Shown: positions 8,451-18,953 of the stretch, piece by piece | How the letters are laid out: every line of letters begins with the position of its first letter | Numbering within the stretch: position 1 is the stretch's first letter | Assembly (NCBI RefSeq): GCF_000828915.1 | Contig: NZ_AP014569.1 | Coordinates: forward strand, 558,001 to 622,000 | Length of the DNA stretch: 64,000 nt | From: Serpentinimonas maccroryi | GTDB taxonomy: Bacteria; Pseudomonadota; Gammaproteobacteria; Burkholderiales; Burkholderiaceae_C | Direction: 5' to 3' | Notes under the pieces: generated by a model | The model's database searches: none | What the model was told of the DNA's origin: nothing | The model's input: only the letters and a program-made list of their open reading frames with translations | Made by a program: the position numbers and the translations under genes

Positions 8451-9055
8451 TCGATGGCCTCCAAATATGGGCGCATCACATTGGCCACGCGGCAGATTTT
8501 GGCGCAGCGCCACAGATCGTCCGCCGTTGCCTTGCGCTGGGCGCGGGCATCTTTAAGTGCCTCTAGCGCCACGTCGAGGCCGATTTGGTTGCGGTGCTTA
8601 AAACAGTCCACGACCGTTTTGGCCACGCCAAAAACCCGCAGCCTCACGCCGTCGCGCAGGTGCTCTTCAACGCCGGTGGCATAGGCTGCGGTGCTCATCT
8701 GCACCATTTTTAGCGGCGGGTAGTCGATCCGGGGTAGGTGGCTGCCGCGCGGCATGGCGATCCAGATTTGGCGCGGCAGTTGGGTCGTCAGCTCGTGAAA
8801 TTGCAGCGCGCTCAGCAGGCAGAACACGGCTTGCGGCACCTTGGTGGCGATGGCCGCAAGGCTTTCGTGCTCTGAAGCCGGGTGACTGGGCAAGCGGTAG
8901 AGGCCGCGCCCAACCCGCTCCAGCAGGCCAGCGGCGCACAGGCGCGAGAGCGTGATGCGGGGCGCACCGATGGCATCCAGATCGCTGGTGCGCAGCAGCC
9001 CCTTGAGGCTGGCCAGATCGAGGACGCGCTGGCCGTGGGTGAGAGCGACTGGCAT
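8447..9055 (-). CDS. AbiEi-type antitoxin/transcriptional regulator
   Basis: A 202-residue protein of the AbiEi family, the DNA-binding antitoxin of type IV abortive-infection AbiE systems. The N-terminal winged helix is seen in TSDLDAIGAPRITLSRLCAAG followed by GLLERVGRGLYRLP, and the C-terminal half with RVFGVAKTVVDCFKHR is the antitoxin domain. The gene appears intact while its toxin partner is cut to 46 codons. An inverted repeat at 9073-9106 just upstream fits an autoregulatory operator. It may persist as an orphan repressor or as an antitoxin against incoming AbiEii toxins. Confidence 0.8.
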   Translation of the reverse strand: MPVALTHGQRVLDLASLKGLLRTSDLDAIGAPRITLSRLCAAGLLERVGRGLYRLPSHPASEHESLAAIATKVPQAVFCLLSALQFHELTTQLPRQIWIAMPRGSHLPRIDYPPLKMVQMSTAAYATGVEEHLRDGVRLRVFGVAKTVVDCFKHRNQIGLDVALEALKDARAQRKATADDLWRCAKICRVANVMRPYLEAIE

Positions 9056-9072
9056 GGCGCGAGTATGTTCCT

Positions 9073-9106
9073 TTTTTTCGTCGAAAGAAATTTTTTGACG
9101 AAAAAA
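9073..9106. promoter_or_regulatory. Inverted repeat, candidate AbiEi operator
   Basis: Perfect 10-bp arms TTTTTTCGTC (9073-9082) and GACGAAAAAA (9097-9106) separated by 14 bases, 17 bases before the AbiEi start codon. AbiEi proteins are known to repress their own promoter through inverted repeats, so this is the obvious candidate site. The T/A arms stand out against the GC-rich surroundings. Confidence 0.55.
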
Positions 9107-9141
9107 CGCAACAATGCTGCCGCGCCCGCAGCCCCCGCCGC

Positions 9142-10804
<1,663 letters not shown>

Positions 10805-10985
10805 AAAAGCGTCGAAAATCGTGGGGGGTGTGCGGGCGCGCTGGCGGAACGCTGCGCTTGCAGCCGATTCTAATTCCTGCGCAGCAGCGGCCATGCACGA
10901 CAATCCCGCCCGTGGATCGGCTTTGTGCGCCCCCCTTAGCCTTGTTTCCCCCAGCCCCCCTGGCCCCTTGCCACCCAATAACGCC

Positions 10986-12341
10986 ATGACCGACCCCCGT
11001 CCCCCCGCCCCCGCAGCGCCGCCCCAAAGCCTCGACCAATGGTTGGCCCATTGCGAGCGCCTGCACCCCAAGAGCATCGAAATGGGCCTCGATCGTGTGC
11101 GCACGGTGATGCTGCGCATGAACGGCGGCCGCGGCATCGTGCCGCCGTGCCCGCTGATCACGGTGGCGGGCACCAACGGCAAGGGCTCGACCTGCGCCAT
11201 GCTCGAATCGATCTACCGCCACGCCGGCTACCGCACCGCGCTCTACACCTCGCCGCACCTGGTGCGCTTCGAGGAACGCGCCCAAGTGCGCGGCGAGCCG
11301 GTGGAGGCGGAGGCGCTGGCGGCGGCATTTGCCGAAGTCGAGCGCGCGCGCTTGGGCGAGGGCGGGCAGGCCGAGGTTTCTTTGAGCTACTTTGAGTTCA
11401 GCACGCTGGCCATCGTGCAGACGCTGGTGGCGGCGCAGCCCGAGGTGCTGGTGCTCGAAATCGGCATGGGCGGACGGCTCGATGCGGTCAACCTGTGGGA
11501 TGCCGACTGCGCCATCATCACCAGCATCGACCTCGATCACATGGAGTTTCTGGGCCCCGACCGCGAAACCATCGGGCTCGAAAAAGCCGGCGTCATGCGC
11601 AGCGGCCGCCCGGTGGTGGTGAGCGACCCGCTGCCGCCCACCAGTGTGCTGGAGCGCGCGCACACGCTGGGGGCCGAGGTGCGCCGCATCGGGGTTGATT
11701 TTCAGTTCACCGGCGACCGCCAGCAGTGGAACTGGAGCGGGCGCAGCAAGCGCTACAGCGGCTTGGCCTACCCGGCCTTGCGCGGGGCCAACCAGTTGCA
11801 AAACGCGGCCGGGGCGCTGGCGGCGATCGAGGCCCTGCACCCGCGCCTGCCGGTCACGGCGCAGGCGGTGCGCAACGGGCTGGCGCTGGTGCAGTGGCCC
11901 GGGCGCTTTCAGATCGTGCCCGGGCAGCCGGTGCTGGTGCTCGACGTGGCGCACAACCCGCACTCGGTGGCGGCGCTGGTGCAAAACCTCGACGCCCAAG
12001 GCTACTTCCCACGCACGCACGCGGTATTTGGCGCCATGGCCGACAAAGACCTGGCCCCGATGCTCGAGCGCGCCGGCGCGCTGGTGGAGCATTGGTACTT
12101 CACCGATTTGCCCGGCGCGCGCGCCGCCAAGGCGGCCGATCTGCTGGCGCGCTGGCAGGCGCTGGCGCCACGCCCGGGCAGCAGCGCCAGCACCCATGCC
12201 GATGCGCTGGCGGCGCTGGCCGCCGCCCGCGCCGCCGCCGACCCGGCTGATAGAATCGTGGTCTTTGGGTCTTTCCTCACGGTGGGGGCGGTGCTGGAGC
12301 ACGGGGTGCCGCGTTTGGCGGCCCCACACTTGCCCACATAA
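10986..12341 (+). CDS. folC: Bifunctional folylpolyglutamate/dihydrofolate synthase
   Basis: A 451-residue Mur-ligase-family enzyme that makes dihydrofolate and adds glutamates to folates. ATP-binding VAGTNGKGST is at 60-69, TSPHLVRFEER binds the folate side, EIGMGGRLDAVN and LDVAHNPHS are the other Mur-ligase signatures. It begins the folC-dedD-cvpA-purF-metZ-gltX run on the plus strand, the standard order in beta- and gammaproteobacteria (accD normally lies upstream but is not here). Confidence 0.94.
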   Translation: MTDPRPPAPAAPPQSLDQWLAHCERLHPKSIEMGLDRVRTVMLRMNGGRGIVPPCPLITVAGTNGKGSTCAMLESIYRHAGYRTALYTSPHLVRFEERAQVRGEPVEAEALAAAFAEVERARLGEGGQAEVSLSYFEFSTLAIVQTLVAAQPEVLVLEIGMGGRLDAVNLWDADCAIITSIDLDHMEFLGPDRETIGLEKAGVMRSGRPVVVSDPLPPTSVLERAHTLGAEVRRIGVDFQFTGDRQQWNWSGRSKRYSGLAYPALRGANQLQNAAGALAAIEALHPRLPVTAQAVRNGLALVQWPGRFQIVPGQPVLVLDVAHNPHSVAALVQNLDAQGYFPRTHAVFGAMADKDLAPMLERAGALVEHWYFTDLPGARAAKAADLLARWQALAPRPGSSASTHADALAALAAARAAADPADRIVVFGSFLTVGAVLEHGVPRLAAPHLPT

Positions 12342-12434
12342 AGCCCCTGCCACAGCCTAAAGGCTGCCGTGCGCTGGCCCTTGGGGTGCAGGGGTAGGCC
12401 CGATTTTTTGCAACCCACGGTGACACAGCGGCTC

Positions 12435-13175
12435 ATGTTCAAACTGCGTTCAGGCGGCAGCGGTGCCAACGCCCCAGCCCCGCCGCCCACCATCGAAACC
12501 TTGCGCCGGCGTGCGCGACAGCGCCTGATCGGGGCCGGCATATTGGTGTTGGCAGGGGTGATCGGCTTGCCGCTGCTCTTTGACACCCAGCCGCGCCCTG
12601 TGCCGGTTGACATCGCCATCGAAATTCCAGACCGCCAGCCGGTTCAGCCTTTGCCCGTGCTGCCGCCCGCGCCAGCGCCTGCGACCGAGGTAGCCCCGGC
12701 AGCGCCCCTTCCTGCACCCGCCGCTCCCGTTACTGCCCCTGTGCCTGCCACGCCAGCCACCGCACCTGCGGCCGCACCCGCACCCGCTCCTGCCGCTCCC
12801 ACACCCGCCGCCCCGGCCCGCCCGGCAACGCCACCAGCACCCGCCCCGGCTCCGGCCCCCACCGAGGCAAACCGCGCCCAAGCCATCCTCGAAGGGCGCA
12901 CGCCCGCCGCCGCGCCAACGGCGCCGGCCACCCCCCCCGCCACCCCCCAACGCCTGGTGGTGCAAGTGGGCGCGTTCGAGAGCGCCGAGCGCGTGCGCGA
13001 GGTGCGCCAGCGCCTCGAGCGCGCCGGCCTGGTCACCTACACCCATGTCGCGCAAACCCCCGACGGTCCGCGCACCCGCGTGCGCTTGGGGCCTTTTGCC
13101 AGCCGCGCCGAAGCCGAGCGCGCCGCCGAGCGCGTGCGCCAGCTCGGCCTGCCCGCCGCCATCCTCACGCTATGA
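12435..13175 (+). CDS. dedD: SPOR-domain cell-division protein (DedD-like)
   Basis: A 246-residue bitopic protein. An N-terminal basic stretch is followed by one membrane segment (IGAGILVLAGVIGLPLLF, about 34-51), then a long periplasmic linker almost wholly Pro and Ala (about 70-160, including a run of eight C at 12931-12938). A C-terminal SPOR domain follows (LVVQVGAFESAERVREVR to the end), which binds denuded glycan strands at the division septum. Position between folC and cvpA supports the DedD call. ATG 12435 is chosen over an upstream GTG at 12369, since it puts the usual short cytoplasmic tail before the membrane segment. Confidence 0.85.
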   Translation: MFKLRSGGSGANAPAPPPTIETLRRRARQRLIGAGILVLAGVIGLPLLFDTQPRPVPVDIAIEIPDRQPVQPLPVLPPAPAPATEVAPAAPLPAPAAPVTAPVPATPATAPAAAPAPAPAAPTPAAPARPATPPAPAPAPAPTEANRAQAILEGRTPAAAPTAPATPPATPQRLVVQVGAFESAERVREVRQRLERAGLVTYTHVAQTPDGPRTRVRLGPFASRAEAERAAERVRQLGLPAAILTL

Positions 13176-13178
13176 GCC

Positions 13179-13664
13179 GTGGCTGCCGTCGATGTGTTTT
13201 TGCTGCTGCTGCTGCTGGCCTCGTTGCTGATCGGGGCTTGGCGCGGGCTGGTGTACGAGGTCTTGTCGCTCAGCGCCTGGGTGGCGGCGTTTTTTCTGGC
13301 GCAGTGGTGGGCCGCCGACGCCGCCGCGTGGCTGCCGCTGGCCGAGCTCGACCCGCCCTTGCCCTTTGCCATCGGCTTTGCGCTGGTGTTCGTGGCCTGC
13401 GTGTTTGCCGGCGGATTTCTGGCCTGGCTGTGCAAAAAAGGCATGGATCAAGTGGGCTTGCGCCCGGTCGATCGCAGCTTGGGCGCGGCCTTCGGCGTGC
13501 TGCGCGGCGTCGTGGTTTTGCTGGCGCTCACCGTGCTGCTGCACCTCACGCCGCTGCACCAGCACCCGGCTTGGCAGCAGTCGCTCGGGGCCGGCTGGCT
13601 CTACAACGGTCTGTCAGCCCTTGAAGGCCTAATGCCGCTTTGGCTGGCGGCCCATTTCCCTTGA
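13179..13664 (+). CDS. cvpA: CvpA family membrane protein
   Basis: A 161-residue inner-membrane protein with four hydrophobic segments (about 4-23, 26-46, 66-86, 103-122) and the CvpA signature [16 protein letters not shown]. It has a GTG start four bases after the dedD stop. CvpA is needed for colicin V production and envelope stress tolerance in E. coli; in this operon it usually precedes purF, as here. Confidence 0.9.
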   Translation: MAAVDVFLLLLLLASLLIGAWRGLVYEVLSLSAWVAAFFLAQWWAADAAAWLPLAELDPPLPFAIGFALVFVACVFAGGFLAWLCKKGMDQVGLRPVDRSLGAAFGVLRGVVVLLALTVLLHLTPLHQHPAWQQSLGAGWLYNGLSALEGLMPLWLAAHFP

Positions 13665-13683
13665 TAACAACAGGATTCGTCGT

Positions 13684-15189
13684 ATGTGTGGAATCGTAGG
13701 CGTGGCCAGCACGGCACCGGTCAATCAGCTGCTCTATGACGCCTTGCTGCTGCTGCAGCACCGCGGCCAAGACGCCGCCGGCATCGTCACCGAACAAGAG
13801 CGCAAGTTCTTCATGCACAAGGCCAAAGGCATGGTGCGCGACGTCTTTCGCACGCGCAACATGCGCGCGCTGCCCGGCAACCACGGCTTGGGGCAGGTGC
13901 GCTACCCCACCGCCGGCAACGCCTACAGCGAGGAAGAGGCGCAGCCCTTCTACGTCAACGCGCCCTTTGGCATCGTCATGGCGCACAACGGCAACCTCAC
14001 CAACGCCCAGGCGCTGCGCCGCGACATGGTGCAGCTCGATCACCGCCACATCAACACCGACAGCGACTCCGAGGTGCTGCTCAACGTGCTCGCGCACGAA
14101 ATCGGCCGCGCCGGCGCCCACGGCGCTTGGAGCACCGAGGCGCTGTTTGCCGCCGTGGCCGCCACGCAGCTGCGCTTAAAAGGCTCGTATGCGGTGGTGG
14201 CGCTCATCGCCGGCCACGGCCTGCTGGCGTTCCGCGACCCCTTCGGCATCCGGCCGCTGTGCATCGGGCGTGGCAAAGACGGCACCGTCATGGTGGCCAG
14301 CGAATCGGTGGCGCTCGAAGGCACCGGACACGATTTTTTGCGCGACATAGCGCCCGGCGAGGCGGTTTTTGTCGGCGCCGACGGCCAAATCCAGTCGCGC
14401 CAGTGCGCTGCCCAGCCGCGCCGCTACCCCTGCGTGTTCGAGTACGTCTATCTGGCTCGGCCCGACTCCACGCTCGACGGCATCTCGGTCTATCAGGCCC
14501 GGCTCAACATGGGGCACACGCTGGCCGAGCGCTTGCGCCTGCAGGTGCCGTTGGACGAAATCGACGTCGTCATCCCCATCCCCGAATCCAGCCGCCCGGC
14601 CGCCACCCAGCTGGCGCAGTTGCTGGGCAAGCCCTACCGCGAAGGCTTCGTGAAAAACCGCTACGTCGGGCGCACCTTCATCATGCCGGGGCAGGCGGTG
14701 CGCAAAAAATCGGTGCGCCAAAAGCTCAACGTCATCGGCAGCGAGTTCAAGGGCCGGCGCGTGCTGCTGGTCGATGATTCCATCGTGCGCGGCACCACCA
14801 GCCGCGAGATCGTGCAGATGGCGCGCGAAGCCGGCGCGGTCAAGGTTTATATGGCCAGCGCCGCGCCGCCGGTGATGTACCCCAACGTCTATGGCATCGA
14901 CATGCCCACGCGCGACGAACTGGTGGCGCACGGGCGCACGCTCGAAGAAGTGCGCCAGATCATCGGCTGCGACGCCCTGATCTACCAAAGCGTAGAAGAC
15001 ATGAAGCGCGCCGTGGGCTCGATCAACCCGGCGCTCGACGGCTTCGAGGCCTCGTGCTTCGACGGTGTGTACGTCACCGGCGACATCAGCACCGACGACG
15101 TGAACCGCCTGCACGCTCAGCGCAGCGGCAGCGAAGAAGACGAGGCCGACAGCTCGCGCCTGTCGCTGCCCAATTCCCGCGAGCAGTAA
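13684..15189 (+). CDS. purF: Amidophosphoribosyltransferase
   Basis: A 501-residue enzyme that starts purine synthesis by making phosphoribosylamine from PRPP and glutamine. The N-terminal nucleophile is Cys2 (MCGIVGV). The glutaminase half contains HNGNLTN, and the phosphoribosyltransferase half has the PRPP loop [14 protein letters not shown]. The C-terminus ends with an acidic Ser/Glu/Asp tail. It follows cvpA by 19 bases and precedes metZ by six. Confidence 0.96.
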   Translation: MCGIVGVASTAPVNQLLYDALLLLQHRGQDAAGIVTEQERKFFMHKAKGMVRDVFRTRNMRALPGNHGLGQVRYPTAGNAYSEEEAQPFYVNAPFGIVMAHNGNLTNAQALRRDMVQLDHRHINTDSDSEVLLNVLAHEIGRAGAHGAWSTEALFAAVAATQLRLKGSYAVVALIAGHGLLAFRDPFGIRPLCIGRGKDGTVMVASESVALEGTGHDFLRDIAPGEAVFVGADGQIQSRQCAAQPRRYPCVFEYVYLARPDSTLDGISVYQARLNMGHTLAERLRLQVPLDEIDVVIPIPESSRPAATQLAQLLGKPYREGFVKNRYVGRTFIMPGQAVRKKSVRQKLNVIGSEFKGRRVLLVDDSIVRGTTSREIVQMAREAGAVKVYMASAAPPVMYPNVYGIDMPTRDELVAHGRTLEEVRQIIGCDALIYQSVEDMKRAVGSINPALDGFEASCFDGVYVTGDISTDDVNRLHAQRSGSEEDEADSSRLSLPNSREQ

Positions 15190-15195
15190 GCCGCC

Positions 15196-16407
15196 ATGTC
15201 CAGCCCTTTGCACCGCGACACGCTGGCGCTGCGTGTGGCCGTCGAGCGCAGCCTGCACGGCGAACACTCCGAGGCGCTGTATTTGAGCAGCGGCTTCGTG
15301 CAGCCCAACGCCGCCGCCGCCGCGCGCCGTTTTGCCGGCGACGAAGACGGCTACACCTACGGCCGCAGCGGCAACCCGACCGTGAGCAGCTTCGAGCAGC
15401 GCTTGGCCGCGCTCGAGGGCAGCGAGGCCGCGCTGGCCACGGCCTCGGGCATGGCCGCCATCACGCTGGTCTGCTTTGGCTTGCTCAAGGCCGGCGACCA
15501 CGTGCTCTATTCGCAGTCCATGTTTGGCTCCACGCTCAAGCTGGTGGGCACCGAGTTTGCGCGCTTCGGCGTCGAATCCACCTCTGTGCCACAGACCGAC
15601 CTGGGCGCTTGGGCGCGCGCCGTGCGCCCCAACACCCGGCTGCTGCTGGCCGAAACCCCCACCAACCCACTCACCGAAGTCTGCGACATCGCCGCGCTGG
15701 CCGATCTGGCGCACGCCGCCGGTGCCTGGCTGGCTGTGGACAACTGCTTTGCCACCCCGGCGCTGCAGCGCCCGCTCGAGTTCGGTGCCGACATCGTGCT
15801 GCACTCGGGCACCAAATTCCTCGACGGCCAAGGCCGCGTCATGGCCGGCGCGGTCTGCGCCAGCGCCGACCTCATCCACCAGCGCCTGCTGCCGGTGCAA
15901 AAAAACACCGGCATGGTGCTCTCGCCCTTCAACGCCTGGGTGGTGCTCAAGGGCCTCGAAACCCTGAGCCTGCGCCTGCAGGCGCAAAGCGCACAGGCGC
16001 TGGCGCTGGCACAGTGGCTGCAAGCGCACCCGGCCGTGGCGCGGGTGCACTACCCGGGCCTGCCCAGCCACCCGCAGCACGCGCTGGCCATGCGCCAGAT
16101 GGGCGGCTGCGGCGGCGCCGTGCTGGCCTTTGAGGTGGCGGCCAGCAGCCCCGAGCAAGCGCGCGCGCGTGCCTTCGGCGTGCTCGATGCGCTCCAGGTG
16201 CTGTCGCTGTGCACCAACTTGGGCGACACCAAAACCCTGTGCGCACACCCGGCCAGCACCTCGCACGGCAAGCTCAGCGAAGCGCAGCGCCAGGCCGCCG
16301 GCATCGTCCAGGGGCTGGTGCGCGTGGCCGTCGGGCTCGAGCATTTGCCCGACATCCAAGCCGACCTTTTGCGCGGCCTCGACCGCATCGACACCTTCCA
16401 CCCATGA
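15196..16407 (+). CDS. metZ: O-succinylhomoserine sulfhydrylase
   Basis: A 403-residue PLP enzyme of the Cys/Met metabolism family that makes homocysteine from O-succinylhomoserine and sulfide. The PLP lysine is Lys207 in [19 protein letters not shown] and [13 protein letters not shown] are family signatures. The VMAGAVC insert after the lysine and the location next to purF favour MetZ over cystathionine gamma-synthase, but distinguishing them needs comparison. The stop overlaps gltX by four bases (ATGA). Confidence 0.88.
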   Translation: MSSPLHRDTLALRVAVERSLHGEHSEALYLSSGFVQPNAAAAARRFAGDEDGYTYGRSGNPTVSSFEQRLAALEGSEAALATASGMAAITLVCFGLLKAGDHVLYSQSMFGSTLKLVGTEFARFGVESTSVPQTDLGAWARAVRPNTRLLLAETPTNPLTEVCDIAALADLAHAAGAWLAVDNCFATPALQRPLEFGADIVLHSGTKFLDGQGRVMAGAVCASADLIHQRLLPVQKNTGMVLSPFNAWVVLKGLETLSLRLQAQSAQALALAQWLQAHPAVARVHYPGLPSHPQHALAMRQMGGCGGAVLAFEVAASSPEQARARAFGVLDALQVLSLCTNLGDTKTLCAHPASTSHGKLSEAQRQAAGIVQGLVRVAVGLEHLPDIQADLLRGLDRIDTFHP

Positions 16408-17858
16408 GCACCCCGCGCATCCGCACCCGTTTTGCCCCTTCGCCCACCGGCTTCATCCACCTGGGCAACATCCGCTCGGCGCTCTACCCGTGGGCCTTTG
16501 CCCGCGCCCAAGGCGGCGACTTCATCCTGCGCATCGAAGACACCGACCAAGAGCGCTCGAGCCAAGCCGCCGTCGATGTGATTTTGCAGGGCATGGCCTG
16601 GCTCGGGCTCGACTTTGACGAAGGCCCCTACTACCAGATGCAGCGCATGGCGCGCTACCAAGAGGTGCTGGCCGACATGCTCGCGCGCGGCTTGGCCTAC
16701 CCCTGCTACATGAGCGTGGCCGAGCTCGACGCGCTGCGCGAGCGCCAACTGGCGCACAAAGAAAAGCCGCGTTACGACGGCACCTGGCGGCCCGAACCCG
16801 GTAAGGTCTTGCCCCCCGTCCCGGCGGGCGTGCTGCCGGTGCTGCGCTTCAAAAACCCGATCGGCGGCGTGGTGGCGTGGGACGACAAGGTCAAGGGCCG
16901 CATCGAGATCGCCAACGCCGAGCTCGACGACTTGGTGATCGCCCGCCCGGCCCCGGCTGCTGAACCGGGCAGCGCAGCGGCTGCGGCACCGAGCAGCGCA
17001 GAGTCCGCGCGCATCGGCGTGCCGACCTACAACTTCTGCGTCGTCGTCGATGACATCGACATGCGCATCACGCACGTCATCCGCGGCGACGACCACATCA
17101 ACAACACCCCGCGCCAGATCAACATCCTGCGCGCCCTCGGGCACGAGCCGCCGGTCTATGCCCACCTGCCCACCGTGCTCAACGAGCAGGGCGAGAAGAT
17201 GAGCAAGCGCAACGGCGCCAAGCCCGTCACCCAGTACCGCGACGAAGGCTACCTGCCCGACGCCATGCTCAACTACCTCGCGCGGCTGGGCTGGAGCCAC
17301 GGTGACGACGAAATTTTTAGCCGCCAGCAGTTTTTGCAGTGGTTCGACCTCGAACACCTCGGACGCAGCGCGGCCCAGTTCGACGAAGCCAAGCTGCGCT
17401 GGGTCAACGCCCAGCACCTCAAGGCCCTGCCCGATTCCGAGCTGGCGCCCTTGGTGGCCGAGCAACTGGCGCGCCGCGGCTTGATCGCCGATGAGCGCCT
17501 GCCAGCCATCTGCGCGCTATTCAAAGACCGCTGCGACACCACCGTGGCGCTGGCCGACTGGGCCGCCTGCTTTTACCGCGAGCCCCAAGTGGCGCCCGAC
17601 GCGCTGGCCGAACACGGCGGGGCGGCGCTGCGCCCGGCGCTGGCGGCGCTGGCCGCCGAGCTGCAAAGCTGCGAGTGGAGCCGCCCCGGCATCGCTGCGG
17701 CACTCAAGGCCGTGCTGGCCGCACACGGCCTCAAAATGCCGCAGCTCGCCATCCCGGTGCGCGTGCTTGTGATGGGCACCCCCAACACGCCCGCGCTCGA
17801 CGCCGTGCTGGCGCTGCAGCCGCGCGAAAAAGTTTTGCGCGCCTTGCAAAAGGCCTAA
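16404..17858 (+). CDS. gltX: Glutamyl-tRNA synthetase with Ala-rich insertion
   Basis: A 484-residue class I synthetase charging tRNA-Glu. The HIGH-type motif is HLGN at 19-22 and the KMSKR loop is at 265-269. It carries an extra stretch of about 21 residues (183-203, almost only Ala, Pro, Ser and Glu) between the strongly conserved ARP and [11 protein letters not shown], where most homologues have just two or three residues. The frame continues through it. Start ATG 16404 overlaps the metZ stop. tRNA genes, including tRNA-Glu itself, follow 87 bases downstream. Confidence 0.95.
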   Translation: MSTPRIRTRFAPSPTGFIHLGNIRSALYPWAFARAQGGDFILRIEDTDQERSSQAAVDVILQGMAWLGLDFDEGPYYQMQRMARYQEVLADMLARGLAYPCYMSVAELDALRERQLAHKEKPRYDGTWRPEPGKVLPPVPAGVLPVLRFKNPIGGVVAWDDKVKGRIEIANAELDDLVIARPAPAAEPGSAAAAAPSSAESARIGVPTYNFCVVVDDIDMRITHVIRGDDHINNTPRQINILRALGHEPPVYAHLPTVLNEQGEKMSKRNGAKPVTQYRDEGYLPDAMLNYLARLGWSHGDDEIFSRQQFLQWFDLEHLGRSAAQFDEAKLRWVNAQHLKALPDSELAPLVAEQLARRGLIADERLPAICALFKDRCDTTVALADWAACFYREPQVAPDALAEHGGAALRPALAALAAELQSCEWSRPGIAAALKAVLAAHGLKMPQLAIPVRVLVMGTPNTPALDAVLALQPREKVLRALQKA

Positions 17859-17873
17859 AAACCTGTCTATAAT
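17844..17873 (+). promoter_or_regulatory. Sigma-70 promoter of the tRNA-Ala/Glu/Asp cluster
   Basis: TTGCAA (17844-17849), an 18-base spacer and a perfect TATAAT (17868-17873). The -35 box lies inside the last codons of gltX. Transcription would start near 17880, about 65 bases before the first tRNA. Confidence 0.7.
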
Positions 17874-17945
17874 TCGAGTCTTGCTGATGCACAAAGCGCA
17901 GAGCCAAGGCTCTAAACCGAGTGCAAAGGTTGCAGCTCTCCAAAA

Positions 17946-18021
<76 letters not shown>

Positions 18022-18065
18022 AAGCGGGCTGCAACTGGTTTTTTCGGTAACAGTTTTCTAGGTTT

Positions 18066-18141
18066 GACCCTATCGTCTAGAGGCCTAGGACATCACCCTT
18101 TCACGGTGAGTACCGGGGTTCGAATCCCCGTAGGGTCGCCA
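18066..18141 (+). tRNA. tRNA-Glu (anticodon TTC)
   Basis: Acceptor arms GACCCTA and TAGGGTC, discriminator G, encoded CCA at 18139-18141. The anticodon stem TCACC/GGTGA encloses CTTTCAC with TTC at 18100-18102. It lies 44 bases after tRNA-Ala. Confidence 0.97.
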
Positions 18142-18148
18142 ACCGCAC

Positions 18149-18225
18149 GGAGCGGTAGTTCAGTTGGTTAGAATACCGGCCTGTCACGCCGGGGGTCGCG
18201 GGTTCGAGCCCCGTCCGCTCCGCCA
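18149..18225 (+). tRNA. tRNA-Asp (anticodon GTC)
   Basis: Acceptor arms GGAGCGG and CCGCTCC, discriminator G, encoded CCA at 18223-18225. The anticodon stem CCGGC/GCCGG encloses CTGTCAC with GTC at 18183-18185. Last of the cluster; the accessory polysaccharide region begins soon after it, but I found no second copy of its 3' end that would mark an integrated island. Confidence 0.97.
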
Positions 18226-18245
18226 AAAATTAAGATAAAGCAATC

Positions 18246-18279
18246 AAAAGGTTATGTGCTGCGGCCCATAACCTTTTTT
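18246..18279. terminator. Rho-independent terminator, probably bidirectional
   Basis: The stem AAAAGGTTATG (18246-18256) pairs with CATAACCTTTT (18267-18277) around a 10-base loop and runs into six T. Because the left arm begins with A, it also gives a T-run on the opposite strand. It can therefore end both the tRNA transcript and the convergent hicB transcript (stop at 18291). Confidence 0.85.
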
Positions 18280-18290
18280 GTTTCTGCGGG

Positions 18291-18710
18291 TCAGGCCACG
18301 TGCACGTGCACGTGTTTGCCGAGCGCATTCGCGGCGGCTTCAATTTGCTCAAGCCTTGAGGCATGGCGCAGGTCAAGCAGCCGATCCACTTGCGGCATAT
18401 GCCACCCCAAGCGGCGGGCGAGTTCTGCCTTTTTCACACCCTGCTCAGTCATGGCCTGATACACCCCGAGCTTCGCGCATTCGAGTGCGCAAGGGCAGAC
18501 AGTTTTTTGCCCTTGTTCTGGTTTGCTGGCAGCAGGCAGGGGCTTGCGTGCGTCAACGTAGAAGGAGAGGCCGGTTTCCAGCGCGTCAATCGCGTTCAGC
18601 AGTGCCTCATCCTCATCCGCACCAAAGGTGATCGCCTCGGGCACGTCCACAAACGTTGCAAGCACAGAGCCGTTGTCGTCCGGTGTGAGGGTGACAGGGT
18701 AGTTAAACAT
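18291..18710 (-). CDS. hicB: HicB-family antitoxin with C-terminal HTH (orphan)
   Basis: A 139-residue two-domain HicB antitoxin. Residues 1-50 form the HicB fold (MFNYPVTLTPDDNG then FVDVPEAITFG and EALLNAIDALETGL); residues 85-130 hold an XRE-type helix-turn-helix (KKAELARRLGWHMPQVDRLLD). The HTH binds the operon's own promoter in known systems. No HicA toxin (normally 60-85 residues with a catalytic His) is found on either side: the promoter lies directly upstream and a terminator directly downstream. Good SD (GAAG) eight bases before the ATG at 18710. Confidence 0.85.
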   Translation of the reverse strand: MFNYPVTLTPDDNGSVLATFVDVPEAITFGADEDEALLNAIDALETGLSFYVDARKPLPAASKPEQGQKTVCPCALECAKLGVYQAMTEQGVKKAELARRLGWHMPQVDRLLDLRHASRLEQIEAAANALGKHVHVHVA

Positions 18711-18745
18711 TTCACTTCTTCATCTGTTTTGAGTTCACAGGCCGA

Positions 18746-18773
18746 ATCTTAACAGTTCTGTTGTGTTTGTCAA
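18746..18773 (-). promoter_or_regulatory. hicB promoter
   Basis: On the minus strand, TTGACA (18768-18773), a 16-base spacer and TAAGAT (18746-18751), about 35 bases before the hicB ATG. The -35 overlaps the first palindrome described below, so HicB binding there would block RNA polymerase. Confidence 0.75.
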
Positions 18774-18779
18774 GCTTGA
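18770..18779. promoter_or_regulatory. Palindrome TCAAGCTTGA, first HicB operator candidate
   Basis: Perfect 10-bp palindrome overlapping the hicB -35 box. The identical sequence, with the same extra A on its right side, recurs 44 bases away at 18814-18823. Confidence 0.6.
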
Positions 18780-18813
18780 AGGCGGCAACTTCCCCCATGG
18801 CTTGTGTGTATAC

Positions 18814-18823
18814 TCAAGCTTGA
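18814..18823. promoter_or_regulatory. Palindrome TCAAGCTTGA, second HicB operator candidate
   Basis: Second exact copy. It abuts TATACT (18809-18814), a possible -10 for rightward transcription into the polysaccharide locus, so the same protein could affect both directions. The rightward promoter lacks a clear -35, so this is only suggestive. Confidence 0.5.
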
Positions 18824-18913
18824 ATGCTGTTACCCCGTGCAGCAGTCCGCTAGGCCGCACTGGGGCCGGCTCTATACACCCCCTAAACGCGCCCGCCGAA
18901 CGTGACACGGCAC

Positions 18914-18925
18914 GGCGGTAGCGTG
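18914..18925 (+). promoter_or_regulatory. ops element (RfaH/NusG-paralogue recruitment site)
   Basis: GGCGGTAGCGTG is an exact match to the operon polarity suppressor element GGCGGTAGnnT that pauses RNA polymerase and loads RfaH in long polysaccharide, LPS and pilus operons of gammaproteobacteria. It lies 29 bases before the first gene of the polysaccharide locus, on the correct strand. The match is direct; that a RfaH-like protein uses it in this organism is inference. Confidence 0.65.
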
Positions 18926-18953
18926 GCCAAACGCTTTTCTGGCCCACCCCTCA

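Noticed and set aside
12931-12938. Eight-C run in dedD as a switch
   Set aside because: It lies in a Pro/Ala-rich linker of high GC where such runs arise by composition.
18149-18225. tRNA-Asp as integration site of an island containing the polysaccharide locus
   Set aside because: I found no second copy of its 3' end in the window and no integrase gene.
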